From an uncultured Lachnospiraceae bacterium (lineage in GTDB: Bacteria > Bacillota > Clostridia > Lachnospirales > Lachnospiraceae), in assembly GCA_947382625.1 (NCBI GenBank), contig CANDAG010000014.1:22233-86232 (forward strand): a stretch of 64,000 nucleotides of DNA, written 5' to 3'. Position 1 is the first letter of the stretch. Each line of letters opens with the position of its first letter. The notes beneath the pieces were generated by a model. That model was not told where the DNA came from and did not search any database. It was given only the letters and a program-made list of their open reading frames with translations. Of the stretch, positions 51,066 through 60,072 are shown one piece after another. The translations under genes were made by a program, and so were the position numbers.

Positions 51066-52817
51066 ATGGCACTGATAAGTCAGGAAATGAGAAAATTAGC
51101 GCCTGAGCTGGATCCTCTCCGTATCGGAACAGGCTGGAAGCCCGAGGATCTGGAAAAGGTTCAGGTTTTGATCGAGAGCACCTTCGGAGACAGCCATCCG
51201 GGAAGCGGACATCTGGACGTGCTGGTGGAGGAAGTAAGGAAGGGCGTGGCGGCGGCAGGCGGCCATGGCGCAAGATATTATGCAACAGACATCTGTGACG
51301 GGGAAAGCCAGGGAACGGACGGGATCAATTACAGCCTGGCAAGCCGTGAGATGATCGCCAACATGATCGAGATCCATGCAAACGCGACTCCTTTTGATGC
51401 AGGAGTCTATCTGGCAAGCTGTGATAAAGGAATGCCGGCCAACCTGATGGGTCTTGCAAGAGTCAATATTCCCTCTGTGGTAGTGCCCGGGGGAACCATG
51501 AACGCCGGGCCGGAAATGCTGACCTTAGAGCAGCTTGGAAAATATAGCGCCCAGTATGAACGGGGAGAAATTGATAAGGAAAAACTGGATTGGGCCAAAT
51601 GTAACGCCTGCCCCAGCTGCGGAGCCTGCTCCTTTATCGGAACCGCATCAACCATGCAGATCATGGCGGAAGCCCTTGGTCTGGCTCTTCCGGGAAGCGC
51701 TTTGATGCCTGCCACCAGCCCGGATCTGCTTGCCTTTGCATATCAGGCAGGAGAACAGGCGGTGCGCCTTGCCACCATACCCAATATGCGTCCCTGTGAT
51801 ATCGTGACGGAAAAGAGCTTTGAAAATGCGATCCTGGTGCATGCCGCGATTTCCGGAAGCACCAACTGTCTGCTCCATATTCCGGCTATTGCCCATGAGT
51901 TTGGGATTGAGATCACCGGCGACACCTTTGACAGACTGCACAGAGGCGCGCGCTATCTTCTGGATGTGCGTCCGGCTGGACGTTGGCCGGCAGAGGTCTT
52001 CTACTATGCAGGAGGCGTTCCGGCGATCATGGAGGAGATCAGGGATCATCTCCATCTTGATGTGATGACCGTAACAGGAAAAACCCTTGGTGAGAATCTG
52101 AAAGAGCTGAAAGAAAACGGATTCTATGACCGCTGCCAGAAGTGGCTTCAGGATTTTAACAGCCGTTATCATGTAAATGTGACAAAAGAGGATATTATCC
52201 GTCCCTATGATAAAGCCATCGGAGTGGATGGAAGTATTGCGATCCTCAAGGGTAACCTGGCTCCTGAAGGGGCAGTGATCAAGCATACTGCATGTCCGAA
52301 GGAAATGTTCAAAGCAGTGCTCCGGGCAAGACCCTTTGACAGTGAAGAGGAATGCCTGGAGGCAGTTTTAAAGCACCAGGTGCAGAAAGGGGATGCTGTC
52401 TTTATCCGCTATGAAGGACCGAAGGCAACAGGTATGCCGGAAATGTTTTATACTTCCGAGGCGATCAGCAGTGACAAGGAGCTTGGACGGAGTATCGCAC
52501 TGATCACTGATGGCCGTTTTTCGGGTGCTTCCACAGGCCCTGTGATCGGGCACTGCAGTCCGGAAGCGGTAGATGGAGGCCCTATCGCATTGGTAGAAGA
52601 AGGGGATCTGATCGAGATCGATGTGATAGAGAGGAAGCTTAATATCGTGGGTATTGCCGGGGTAGAGAAGACGCCGGAGGAGGTTGCGGAAGTTCTGGAG
52701 GAAAGAAGAAAGAACTGGCAGCCCCGTCCTTTGAAATACAAAAAGGGTGTGCTCCGACTTTTCAGTGAACTGGCAGCCAGTCCCATGAAGGGCGCCTATC
52801 TGGACTATGATAAATAA
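51066..52817 (+). CDS. IlvD/Edd-family dehydratase (probably sugar-acid dehydratase)
   Basis: A 583-residue iron-sulfur dehydratase. Cluster ligands are in SCDKGMPANLMGLAR and NACPSCGACSFIGTASTMQ; the C-terminal swivel domain has the signature LITDGRFSGASTGPVIGHCS followed by PEA. It removes water from a 2,3-dihydroxy acid to give a 2-keto-3-deoxy product. Position directly behind gntP and under the FadR-type operators points to a hexonate or pentonate substrate rather than branched-chain amino acid synthesis. No KDG kinase or aldolase is in the window. RBS AAAAGGAG. Confidence 0.85.
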   Translation: MALISQEMRKLAPELDPLRIGTGWKPEDLEKVQVLIESTFGDSHPGSGHLDVLVEEVRKGVAAAGGHGARYYATDICDGESQGTDGINYSLASREMIANMIEIHANATPFDAGVYLASCDKGMPANLMGLARVNIPSVVVPGGTMNAGPEMLTLEQLGKYSAQYERGEIDKEKLDWAKCNACPSCGACSFIGTASTMQIMAEALGLALPGSALMPATSPDLLAFAYQAGEQAVRLATIPNMRPCDIVTEKSFENAILVHAAISGSTNCLLHIPAIAHEFGIEITGDTFDRLHRGARYLLDVRPAGRWPAEVFYYAGGVPAIMEEIRDHLHLDVMTVTGKTLGENLKELKENGFYDRCQKWLQDFNSRYHVNVTKEDIIRPYDKAIGVDGSIAILKGNLAPEGAVIKHTACPKEMFKAVLRARPFDSEEECLEAVLKHQVQKGDAVFIRYEGPKATGMPEMFYTSEAISSDKELGRSIALITDGRFSGASTGPVIGHCSPEAVDGGPIALVEEGDLIEIDVIERKLNIVGIAGVEKTPEEVAEVLEERRKNWQPRPLKYKKGVLRLFSELAASPMKGAYLDYDK

Positions 52818-52926
52818 GGAAATAACAATAAAAATCCTTTTGTTTTCCCCGTAGCTATACTATAATAAGAAAGGATAGGGCCAGACTTTTGGGGTATATC
52901 CGAATACGACCAAGGGAGAAGATGGA

Positions 52927-54117
52927 ATGGAAAGAAAAGTTGGAACAATATCAAGAGGGATTCGTTGTCCGATCATAAGAGAGGGCGATGATTTAGTGAA
53001 AATTGTTACAGACAGTGTGCTGGAGGCTGCCGAGTCGGAAGGCTTTGCGATCCGTGACAGAGATGTGATCGCAGTAACAGAGTCGGTGGTGGCAAGAGCC
53101 CAGGGCAATTATGCATCTGTGGAAGCGATCGCAGAGGATGTGCGGACAAAGCTGGGAGGAGAAACCATTGGCGTTATTTTCCCCATTTTGTCCAGAAACC
53201 GCTTCGCGATCTGCCTGAGGGGAATTGCAAAGGGTGCGAAGAAGGTAGTACTGATGCTCAGCTATCCCAGTGATGAGGTGGGAAATGAGCTTGTATCCTT
53301 AGACCAGTTAGACGAGGCAGGGGTCAATCCCTACAGCGATGTACTGACACTGGAAAGATACCGGGAGCTTTTTGGAGAAAACAAACATCCTTTTACAGGT
53401 GTTGACTATGTGGCTTACTATGGAGAGCTGATCCGGGAAGCAGGAGCAGAGGTGGAGATCATCTTTGCAAACGATTGCCGCAGTATCCTTCCTTATGCAA
53501 AAAAGGTACTCAATTGTGATATCCATACAAGGGCACGTACCAAGAGACTGCTGAAGGCGGCAGGGGCAGAGGTGGTTATGGGAATGGACGATATTCTCAC
53601 CAGCCCTGTAAACGGAAGCGGATGCAACGAAAAGTACGGCCTGCTTGGCTCCAACAAATCAACGGAGGATACCATTAAGCTCTTCCCGAGAGAGTGTACC
53701 GGCCTGGTAACAGACATTCAGAAGGAAATTCTGGACAGAACCGGAAAGCACGTGGAGGTAATGGTTTACGGTGACGGCGCCTTCAAGGATCCTGCAGGAA
53801 AAATCTGGGAGCTGGCAGATCCTTGTGTATCTCCGGCCAGCACGCCCGGCCTGGAGGGAACTCCCAATGAAGTGAAGCTGAAGTATCTGGCAGATAACGA
53901 CTTTAAAGATCTCTCCGGTGAAGCGTTAAAGGAGGCAATCTCTAACCGCATCCGTGAAAAGAAGGATAATCTGGTAGGCGATATGGCATCTCAGGGAACT
54001 ACCCCCAGAAGACTTACCGACCTGATCGGTTCGCTCTGTGACTTAACCAGCGGTTCCGGTGACAAGGGAACCCCTGTGATCCTGATCCAGGGTTACTTTG
54101 ATAACTATGTAAGCTAA
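52927..54117 (+). CDS. CofE-like coenzyme F420-0:L-glutamate ligase family protein
   Basis: A 396-residue protein of the CofE family: RCPIIREGDDLVKIVTDSVL, RDRDVIAVTESVVARAQGNY, the later metal-binding PSDEVGNE and the C-terminal VYGDGAFKDPAGKIWELADP. In F420-producing organisms CofE adds glutamate to F420-0, but no other F420 gene is near and Lachnospiraceae are not known for F420. Members without F420 have unknown substrates, probably some acid joined to an amino acid. Length exceeds CofE (about 250) by some 140 residues. It lies 109 bases after the dehydratase with its own TATAAT-like element near 52859. Confidence 0.78.
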   Translation: MERKVGTISRGIRCPIIREGDDLVKIVTDSVLEAAESEGFAIRDRDVIAVTESVVARAQGNYASVEAIAEDVRTKLGGETIGVIFPILSRNRFAICLRGIAKGAKKVVLMLSYPSDEVGNELVSLDQLDEAGVNPYSDVLTLERYRELFGENKHPFTGVDYVAYYGELIREAGAEVEIIFANDCRSILPYAKKVLNCDIHTRARTKRLLKAAGAEVVMGMDDILTSPVNGSGCNEKYGLLGSNKSTEDTIKLFPRECTGLVTDIQKEILDRTGKHVEVMVYGDGAFKDPAGKIWELADPCVSPASTPGLEGTPNEVKLKYLADNDFKDLSGEALKEAISNRIREKKDNLVGDMASQGTTPRRLTDLIGSLCDLTSGSGDKGTPVILIQGYFDNYVS

Positions 54118-54162
54118 GGCGTTGCCCAAAAGAACCAAACAGAAGTAGGCACGACTTATTGC

Positions 54163-54212
54163 AAAAAAAGCCCGAAGGAAGAAATCATGATATGATCGAT
54201 CTCCCTTCGGGC
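54163..54212 (-). terminator. Terminator of the GH4 gene
   Basis: GCCCGAAGG (54170-54178) pairs with CCTTCGGGC (54204-54212); an inner ATCAT/ATGAT stem fills part of the loop. On the minus strand it ends in T7 (54163-54169). Confidence 0.75.
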
Positions 54213-54218
54213 ATCACT

Positions 54219-55700
54219 TTATTTCACATTTTCTTTTGCTGCCGCCGAAGCCAGCGCACGGTACTTCCCTTTTTCCTCCGCCATCTCTTCAACGGTTTTG
54301 GTTTTCAGGCAAAATCCCTTTACAGGACGATAAGGAAGCAGATCTCCTTTCATTCGCTCCCTGGCACGCGTGATTTCCTCTGCATACTGAGGCAGCCACT
54401 CTTCCCCTGCGATCAGCATTTCATCCACCATCTGACGGATCTCATCAGGGGTACAGATGGCACCGGTAAGAGGATCCATCATACCTGCCTGGTAGAGAAG
54501 GTTAATGTCCGCATGTACGGCGGCTTCCACAGCCAGCTTCTGCACCCATACAGACTGAGAACAGATGGCAGCGCAGCCCATAGGAAGATCTCCCACCTTA
54601 GGGATGCTGACGCCGTTTCCGTCTACATAACAGGGAACCTCTACCACACACTCATCCGGAAGGTTTGTAATAGTGCCTTCGTTCATTACATTGAAATGTC
54701 CCCGATAGCATCTTCCGGTTTCCAGTGATTCTATAATGTAAGAGCCATGCTCCTCCGAACGCTTTTCGGGGGTGTAGGACTGGGGCTCTTCTTTCATCCA
54801 GTTGGGAAAATCGGTCTCAAACCAGTTTCTGGATTCCTTGCAGACACGCAGATAGCCTGCCGTTTCTCCCTGGATCCAGCTGGAATAGTTGATCCATTTT
54901 TCCATATCCTCGGGACGCTTCCGGTACCACATCAGGTACTCAGACAAATGTCCGTTAGACTCTGTGGAATAGTATCCGAAGTTCTTCATTACATCCAGAC
55001 GGATATTTTCGTCCTTTGCAAATTCTGCCTGACACATCAGGGGATAAAGCTGATCCTTCATTTCCTTTCCATCCACCTTTACACTGATATACCAGGTCTG
55101 GTGGTTGAGTCCTGCGCAAATGATATCCACATCCTTCTTATCCCTGCCGAGAGCCTGTGCGATCTGGCTGTGTCCGTGCTGTACGCCGTGGCAGAGTCCG
55201 TAGGTGGTCACCTTTCCGTACTTATTTGCCGCCCAGGTCATCATGGCATTGGGATTGGAGTAGTTGAGCATGATGCAGTCCTTCTCTGCAACCTCCCGGA
55301 TATCCTTGCAGAATTCCAGGATCGCATGGATCCCTCTTTGCCCATACATGATACCGCCGATGCAGAGAGTATCCCCTACACATTGATCCACGCCGTATTT
55401 CAAAGGGATTTCCACATCCGATGCAAACCCCTCAAGCATACCGATCCGTACACAGTTGATCACATACTTGGCACCCCGAAAGGCCTCCCGCCGGTCCAGA
55501 GTGGACTGGATCTTGATGGAAAGACCATTGGCGTCAATATCCCTCTGGCAGAGCTGTGTAACCATCTGCAGATTCTCCTCATTAATGTCCGTAAACGCCA
55601 CCTCGATGTCCTGAAATTCCGGAACAGTCAGAATGTCCGAAAGCAGCCGCCTTGTAAATCCGATGCTCCCGGCACCGATAAATGCTACTTTAAAGCTCAT
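54219..55700 (-). CDS. melA: GH4 alpha-galactosidase/alpha-glucosidase
   Basis: A 493-residue NAD-dependent glycosidase of family GH4. The nucleotide-binding fold is MSFKVAFIGAGSIGFTRRLL; metal and catalytic residues are in GGIMYGQRG, YSNPNAMMTWA, GLCHGVQHG (Cys-His) and GLNHQTWYISV. GH4 enzymes use an NAD-dependent redox elimination mechanism with a divalent metal. The best guess for the substrate is alpha-galactosides such as melibiose or raffinose, but GH4 specificity is hard to call. RBS AAAGGAG. It is divergent from an AraC-type regulator, as in melibiose loci. Confidence 0.88.
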   Translation of the reverse strand: MSFKVAFIGAGSIGFTRRLLSDILTVPEFQDIEVAFTDINEENLQMVTQLCQRDIDANGLSIKIQSTLDRREAFRGAKYVINCVRIGMLEGFASDVEIPLKYGVDQCVGDTLCIGGIMYGQRGIHAILEFCKDIREVAEKDCIMLNYSNPNAMMTWAANKYGKVTTYGLCHGVQHGHSQIAQALGRDKKDVDIICAGLNHQTWYISVKVDGKEMKDQLYPLMCQAEFAKDENIRLDVMKNFGYYSTESNGHLSEYLMWYRKRPEDMEKWINYSSWIQGETAGYLRVCKESRNWFETDFPNWMKEEPQSYTPEKRSEEHGSYIIESLETGRCYRGHFNVMNEGTITNLPDECVVEVPCYVDGNGVSIPKVGDLPMGCAAICSQSVWVQKLAVEAAVHADINLLYQAGMMDPLTGAICTPDEIRQMVDEMLIAGEEWLPQYAEEITRARERMKGDLLPYRPVKGFCLKTKTVEEMAEEKGKYRALASAAAKENVK

Positions 55701-55865
55701 AGTCCTTCTCCTTTAAAAAATTCATATTTTTCTGCACCATATTCCTGAAAAACTGCAAAAATTTTCAATTGCATTTCTGCAGATCCGGTGCTACCATGCC
55801 TTTATAGTAACAGGTTTTGAGGCTATATAATAGAAGATGATTTTTGCAAAAGAGGTAAATTTCTG

Positions 55866-56723
55866 ATGTTTGATTCCTGCGGCGGTTACGCCTTTCAGTT
55901 TTTAGATGATATTGATGATCCACCGATCCAGCTCCGCAGTATCGGCGTGGAGCTGCGCGATTCCGTTTCCTACAGCTGGCACAATGAAAAGCGGGAGCCT
56001 TCCTACTTATTCCAATATACCCTTTCCGGGTGCGGATTTTATTTTGACGGTCAAAAGGAGCACAGGCTTCCGGAATCTACGGCCATGTTCCTGGAGCTGC
56101 CGGGAAATACTTCCTATTATTATAAGGAAGGAACTGCTCCCTGGGGCTTTGCATACGTGATGCTCAAGGGTGCTGGTATTTCCGGGTATTATCATTTGAT
56201 CCGTTCCCGGCATACGGAGGTTCTTTCATTGCCGGAGAGCAGTATGCCTGTCAGAAAGCTGGAAAATATCTATCGAATGTCTCTGGCAGGAAAGATAACC
56301 AACCCGTTTTTGGCGTCCTCCCTTGCCATGGATTTTTTGACCTCTCTGGCATCGGAGGCAAATATGCCCTCTGCGGCCCGTCCTTTCCTGGTGACCCAGG
56401 CTGTCCGGATCATAGAAAAGGATTTTGCGGACTTAAGCGGCGTGGAGGAGGTGGCCGGACGTCTGCAGGTCTCCGCCAGCCATCTGTGCCGGGAATTCAT
56501 GCGTTGCCTGCACATAAGCCCGCTGGATTATCTTACCAGAGTAAGACTTCAGTATGCCGCCAATCTTTTGACCAAAACCAATCGCCGGATTGAAGACATT
56601 GCCGTTTCCAGCGGCTTTTCGAACGGGAACTATTTCGCGAAGGTTTTTAAGAAATCCTTAGGTTGCAGCCCCAGAGATTTTCGAAATAACAGTGAAACAG
56701 GTGATCACTATATTACGCTGTAA
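55866..56723 (+). CDS. AraC-family transcriptional regulator
   Basis: A 285-residue regulator: a cupin-like effector domain (about 25-125; FQYTLSGCGFYFDGQKEHRL) and a C-terminal pair of helix-turn-helices (about 180-280; GVEEVAGRLQVSASHLCREF and RIEDIAVSSGFSNGNYFAKV followed by FKKSLGCSPRDFR). The 165-base gap to the GH4 gene should hold both promoters; a TATATAAT element lies at 55833-55840 before this gene, with no clear partner. Confidence 0.9.
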   Translation: MFDSCGGYAFQFLDDIDDPPIQLRSIGVELRDSVSYSWHNEKREPSYLFQYTLSGCGFYFDGQKEHRLPESTAMFLELPGNTSYYYKEGTAPWGFAYVMLKGAGISGYYHLIRSRHTEVLSLPESSMPVRKLENIYRMSLAGKITNPFLASSLAMDFLTSLASEANMPSAARPFLVTQAVRIIEKDFADLSGVEEVAGRLQVSASHLCREFMRCLHISPLDYLTRVRLQYAANLLTKTNRRIEDIAVSSGFSNGNYFAKVFKKSLGCSPRDFRNNSETGDHYITL

Positions 56724-56736
56724 AGCCTAAAGGATA

Positions 56737-56766
56737 TTGATATTGGGTAATTTTCTATGCTATAAT
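56737..56766 (+). promoter_or_regulatory. Promoter of the transglutaminase-pilus gene cluster
   Basis: TTGATA (56737-56742), 18-base spacer, TATAAT (56761-56766), 48 bases before the transglutaminase gene. Confidence 0.6.
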
Positions 56767-56813
56767 AAACTCCAAGTATTCATCAGATAATTTGACAAAG
56801 AGGTGTATGGATC

Positions 56814-57686
56814 ATGATAAAAAGGAAATGGATGATAGTTTCTTTTTTGCTTATTTTTTATATCTTTTGGGCAAATCCTGTCGATGTATCCGCAGGCCAG
56901 AAGGAGGCAGGCGGGCAGGTGACACAGAATGAAAGAGTGTCGATCGATTATTCCGATTCTGCAAACGGAAATGTGGTGGTGAATTTTACAGGGGCGGCAA
57001 GCGGGCGTCTTAAGGTACAGGTGGCAGCTCCGTCGATCACCTACACCTACGATCTGAATCAGGGAGCTTCCACAACATTCCCGTTATCAGAGGGAAACGG
57101 AAGCTATAAGGTGACAGTATACGAAAATGTGTCGGGCAGTAAATATGCCACGGTGCTTTCCGCTTCTTTTCAGGTGAAATTAAACAGCGAGCTTGCTCCG
57201 TTTCTCGGATCCAACCAGTACGTGGATTACAGCGGTGCGGCATCCACGCTTTCCAAGGCGGCAGAGCTGGTAAAGGGAACGGACGATGCCCTCGGAAAGG
57301 TGGAAAAGGTATATGATTTCGTGGTGGGAAATCTGACCTATGACACCAAAAAGGCAGCTACGGTCAAAAGCGGTTATCTGCCGGTGCTTGACAGCGTTCT
57401 TTCCGCAAAGAAGGGGATATGCTTTGATTATGCGGCTCTTATGGCGGGAATGCTGCGCAGCCAGGGAGTGCCCTGCAAGCTTGTGGTAGGTTATGCAGGC
57501 ACAGCCTACCATGCATGGATCAGCGTATGGACAGAGGAGGAAGGCTGGATAGACGGCGTGATCTACTTTGACGGCAAGCAATGGCATCGCATGGATCCCA
57601 CTTTTGCTTCTGCAAGCGGGAGCAGCAATGAGATTATGGAATATATCGGTGACGGGAGCAACTATTCCAAAAAATACCAATATTAA
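56814..57686 (+). CDS. Secreted transglutaminase-like protein
   Basis: A 290-residue protein with a signal peptide (about 1-27, ending near DVSAGQ). Residues about 40-125 look like a beta-sandwich, then a transglutaminase-fold domain: GICFDYAALMAGMLRSQGVP (Cys near 204), AGTAYHAWISVWTEEEGW (His near 227), and KQWHRMDPTFAS (Asp). The Cys-His-Asp triad is present, so a cysteine-protease- or transglutaminase-type activity on cell-wall or surface proteins is possible. It is first in a row with the pilus-like genes (26-base gap); whether it processes the pilus is unknown. Confidence 0.82.
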   Translation: MIKRKWMIVSFLLIFYIFWANPVDVSAGQKEAGGQVTQNERVSIDYSDSANGNVVVNFTGAASGRLKVQVAAPSITYTYDLNQGASTTFPLSEGNGSYKVTVYENVSGSKYATVLSASFQVKLNSELAPFLGSNQYVDYSGAASTLSKAAELVKGTDDALGKVEKVYDFVVGNLTYDTKKAATVKSGYLPVLDSVLSAKKGICFDYAALMAGMLRSQGVPCKLVVGYAGTAYHAWISVWTEEEGWIDGVIYFDGKQWHRMDPTFASASGSSNEIMEYIGDGSNYSKKYQY

Positions 57687-57712
57687 GCAGATTTGAAACA
57701 GGAGATTTTAGA

Positions 57713-58753
57713 ATGAAAAAAATGATTTCGCACGAGGAGATATCATCTCTGTGTATGGAGCTGTCCCTTTTGCTCCACGCGGGGGTAGGCATAGGGGATG
57801 GACTTACTCTTTTGCTGGAGGACAGTGATGCGGTATATAAAGACCTTCTTACCGGAATGGCAGATCAGGTGGATGAGGGAGTTCCTCTATCTGTAGCAAT
57901 GAAAGAGAGCGGCTGCTTTCCGGTCTATGTTTCAGGGCTGGCAGAGGTGGGAGAAAAGTCCGGACGGCTGGAAGAAGCCCTCCTGGCTCTCTCAAAATAT
58001 TATGAATATCGTACCCGCCTGGACAGGCGGATCCGCAGCGCGCTTTTATATCCGGCAGTAATGCTTTTGCTGATGCTGCTGGTGATCGCGGTGCTTTTGG
58101 TTAAGGTTCTGCCTATATTTGATGATGTGTACAAATCTCTGGGAGGACAGCTTACCGGGGTGGCGGGCGGTCTGCTTACTCTGGGGCGTCTGCTGGATAA
58201 GGCGATGCCGGTATTGTGGCTGCTGCTTGCAGCTCTGGTAATTTTTCTCGGGCTTTTTGCAGGAGTTTCCGGTTTCAGAACCAGGATATTAGGATGGTGG
58301 CGTGGAATATGGGGAGATAAGGGAATCTCCCGTCAAATGAATACAGCGCGGCTGGCACAGGCTCTTTCCATGGGAATGGCAAGCGGCCTGTCGTTAGAGG
58401 AATCAGTAAGCCTGGCTGCCGGTCTGGTGGAGGACGTGGCAGGCGCCAGGGAACGCTGCAGTGACTGCAGCAGGCGGCTGGAGCAGGGAGAGACCCAGGG
58501 AAACGCCCTGAAAAACAGCGGTCTTTTGCCGGCCTCTTCCTGCCATTTGCTGGAGCTTGGATTAAAGAGCGGAGCGGGAGAACGTTCCATGGAAAAGATT
58601 GCGGGAGATATGGCAGAAAACAGCGAGGCGGCCCTTGAGGAGGCTGTAAGCCGGGTGGAGCCGGCGCTGGTATTGGTATGCTCTGCGCTTGTGGGATTGA
58701 TACTTTTGTCTGTGATGCTGCCCCTGATGCACATCATATCGGCGATCGGGTGA
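57713..58753 (+). CDS. pilC: Type IV pilus/type II secretion inner-membrane platform (PilC/GspF)
   Basis: A 346-residue platform protein with two GspF domains. Motifs: LCMELSLLLHAGVGIGDGL, PLSVAMKESGCFPVYVSGLA then EVGEKSGRLEEAL, LLYPAVMLLLMLLVIAVLLV, and the second copy MASGLSLEESVSLAAG ... ELGLKSGAGERSMEKIAGDM. Three membrane helices. It supports pilus growth together with an ATPase. RBS CAGGAG. Followed after four bases by small pilin-like genes. Confidence 0.9.
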   Translation: MKKMISHEEISSLCMELSLLLHAGVGIGDGLTLLLEDSDAVYKDLLTGMADQVDEGVPLSVAMKESGCFPVYVSGLAEVGEKSGRLEEALLALSKYYEYRTRLDRRIRSALLYPAVMLLLMLLVIAVLLVKVLPIFDDVYKSLGGQLTGVAGGLLTLGRLLDKAMPVLWLLLAALVIFLGLFAGVSGFRTRILGWWRGIWGDKGISRQMNTARLAQALSMGMASGLSLEESVSLAAGLVEDVAGARERCSDCSRRLEQGETQGNALKNSGLLPASSCHLLELGLKSGAGERSMEKIAGDMAENSEAALEEAVSRVEPALVLVCSALVGLILLSVMLPLMHIISAIG

Positions 58754-58757
58754 TAAC

Positions 58758-59078
58758 ATGAAAAGAAAAAAAACAATATTCGGTATGCTGCGGGGACTTT
58801 TGATTCCCTGCGCAGTGGCAGCAGTGCTTTTGTATTTTACCTCGGCTCTGGGCAATCTGGAGAGCGGGCGGGAGGGAGAAGATATCCGCCAGCTTCAGGA
58901 GGCTCTGCACAGGGGATGTGTAGCCTGCTATGCCGCGGAAGGGGTATATCCCCCGGATCTGGAATATCTGAAAAATCATTATGGCATACAGGTGGATGAA
59001 AATCGTTATACGGTTTATTACAGCCGATTTGCCCAGAACCTGATGCCGGATGTGACAGTGCTGGAGAATGAGCCATGA
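58758..59078 (+). CDS. Small pilus-operon membrane protein (pseudopilin-like)
   Basis: A 106-residue protein with one N-terminal helix (about 13-30) and a hydrophilic C-terminal domain containing CVACYAAEGVYPPDLEYLKN and YTVYYSRFAQNLMPDVTVL. The second part resembles the globular end of type II pseudopilins (YP-x-LEYL), but the leader has no G-x4-E peptidase site. No named family is recognised. It overlaps the next gene by four bases. Confidence 0.65.
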   Translation: MKRKKTIFGMLRGLLIPCAVAAVLLYFTSALGNLESGREGEDIRQLQEALHRGCVACYAAEGVYPPDLEYLKNHYGIQVDENRYTVYYSRFAQNLMPDVTVLENEP

Positions 59079-59569
59079 GAAAAAAAACCACAGGATTTCA
59101 TATGGACGGGCTGATAGCCCTGTTACTTTTTGGCGTGTTTGCGGTGTGTCTGCTGGCGGTGCTTTTAACCGGAGCGGGAGCATATAAAAGGCTGAATATC
59201 CGAAACGAGGAAGAATATGCCCGCCGTACCTGTATGCAATATGTGGCGAACAGAGTGCATCAGGCGCCAAGGCCGGCAGATGTAAGGATAGAACCCTTTG
59301 GCCAGGGCAATGGGCTCTCAATCCCTGACAGGGACGGATTTGTCACACGTGTTTACTATTATGACGGTTATTTGATGGAATTATATAACAGCGCCGATTC
59401 CGTATTGAATCCCCAGGACGGAGAAAGAGTCATGGAAATCGGCGGACTTGATCTGTCCCTGGAAAACGGAATGCTGAGAGTAACGGTAACTGACCGTCAG
59501 GGAGAGGACCGGGAGATGGTTCTGGTCCTTGGGAACAGGGGAGAGGATGAGAAGGGGGATGCAGAATGA
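59075..59569 (+). CDS. Pseudopilin-like protein (DUF4860-like)
   Basis: A 164-residue protein: short basic start, then GFHMDGLIALLLFGVFAVCL, which resembles a prepilin leader (GF-x-x-x-E) with Asp at +4 in place of Glu at +5, then a beta-rich domain (GLSIPDRDGFVTRVYYYDGY then LMELYNSAD). It is coupled to its neighbours by four-base overlaps at both ends. A minor pilin role is inferred from position and topology. Confidence 0.65.
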   Translation: MRKKTTGFHMDGLIALLLFGVFAVCLLAVLLTGAGAYKRLNIRNEEEYARRTCMQYVANRVHQAPRPADVRIEPFGQGNGLSIPDRDGFVTRVYYYDGYLMELYNSADSVLNPQDGERVMEIGGLDLSLENGMLRVTVTDRQGEDREMVLVLGNRGEDEKGDAE

Positions 59570-60072
59570 GAAGTAAGGCGCCACTTACGTTGATGGAACA
59601 GATGGTCATGCTGCTTGTTTTTGCGCTGGCGGCTGCTTTATGTCTGCAGGCCTTTGTGAAGTCGGACCAGATCTCCTTAAAGAGCCAGGCCAAAGGCAAC
59701 GCAGCCCTGGCCGCCCAAAATACAGCGGAATATATCCGCAGCAGCGGTGGGGACTTAGAGCATGCCCTGGGGGAAACTGCGGACAGACAAGGCGGGAAAT
59801 ATCTGGAGAACGGGGATAAAGCAGGCGGTAGTCTGATAATTTCCTATAACGAGGATTGGAAGCCGGTTTTGGAAGGAGGTTCCTATCTTCTGAGGGTCAA
59901 CGAGATCCCGGCGGAGGAAAAAGGGCTTAAAAGGGTTTTGATCCAGGTGGCTGATATTGCGGCATTGGATACCACAGAACAGGGCGCTTTGGAGAATATG
60001 GCAGAGATGTCAGGGCTGGAGATCCTGTTCGAGCTGGAAACAGCGTGGCTGGAGGTAGAAGGGCATGAATAG
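59566..60072 (+). CDS. Pseudopilin-like protein with prepilin-type leader
   Basis: A 168-residue protein. The leader KAPLTLMEQMVMLLVFALAA matches prepilin motifs with Pro in the place of the -1 Gly and Glu at +5. After the helix the domain includes AALAAQNTAEYIRSSGGDLE and a C-terminal beta part. Of the four small genes this one has the best claim to be a processed pilin. It overlaps the next gene by eight bases. Confidence 0.68.
   Translation: MRSKAPLTLMEQMVMLLVFALAAALCLQAFVKSDQISLKSQAKGNAALAAQNTAEYIRSSGGDLEHALGETADRQGGKYLENGDKAGGSLIISYNEDWKPVLEGGSYLLRVNEIPAEEKGLKRVLIQVADIAALDTTEQGALENMAEMSGLEILFELETAWLEVEGHE

Noticed and set aside
51066-52817. Dihydroxy-acid dehydratase of branched-chain amino acid synthesis
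   Set aside because: The neighbours are a GntP permease and a FadR-type regulator with operators, not ilv or leu genes; a sugar-acid dehydratase fits better, although the family is the same.
54747-55748. A 333-codon plus-strand open frame
   Set aside because: It is antisense to the GH4 gene, whose motifs are complete, and it extends into the GH4 promoter region.
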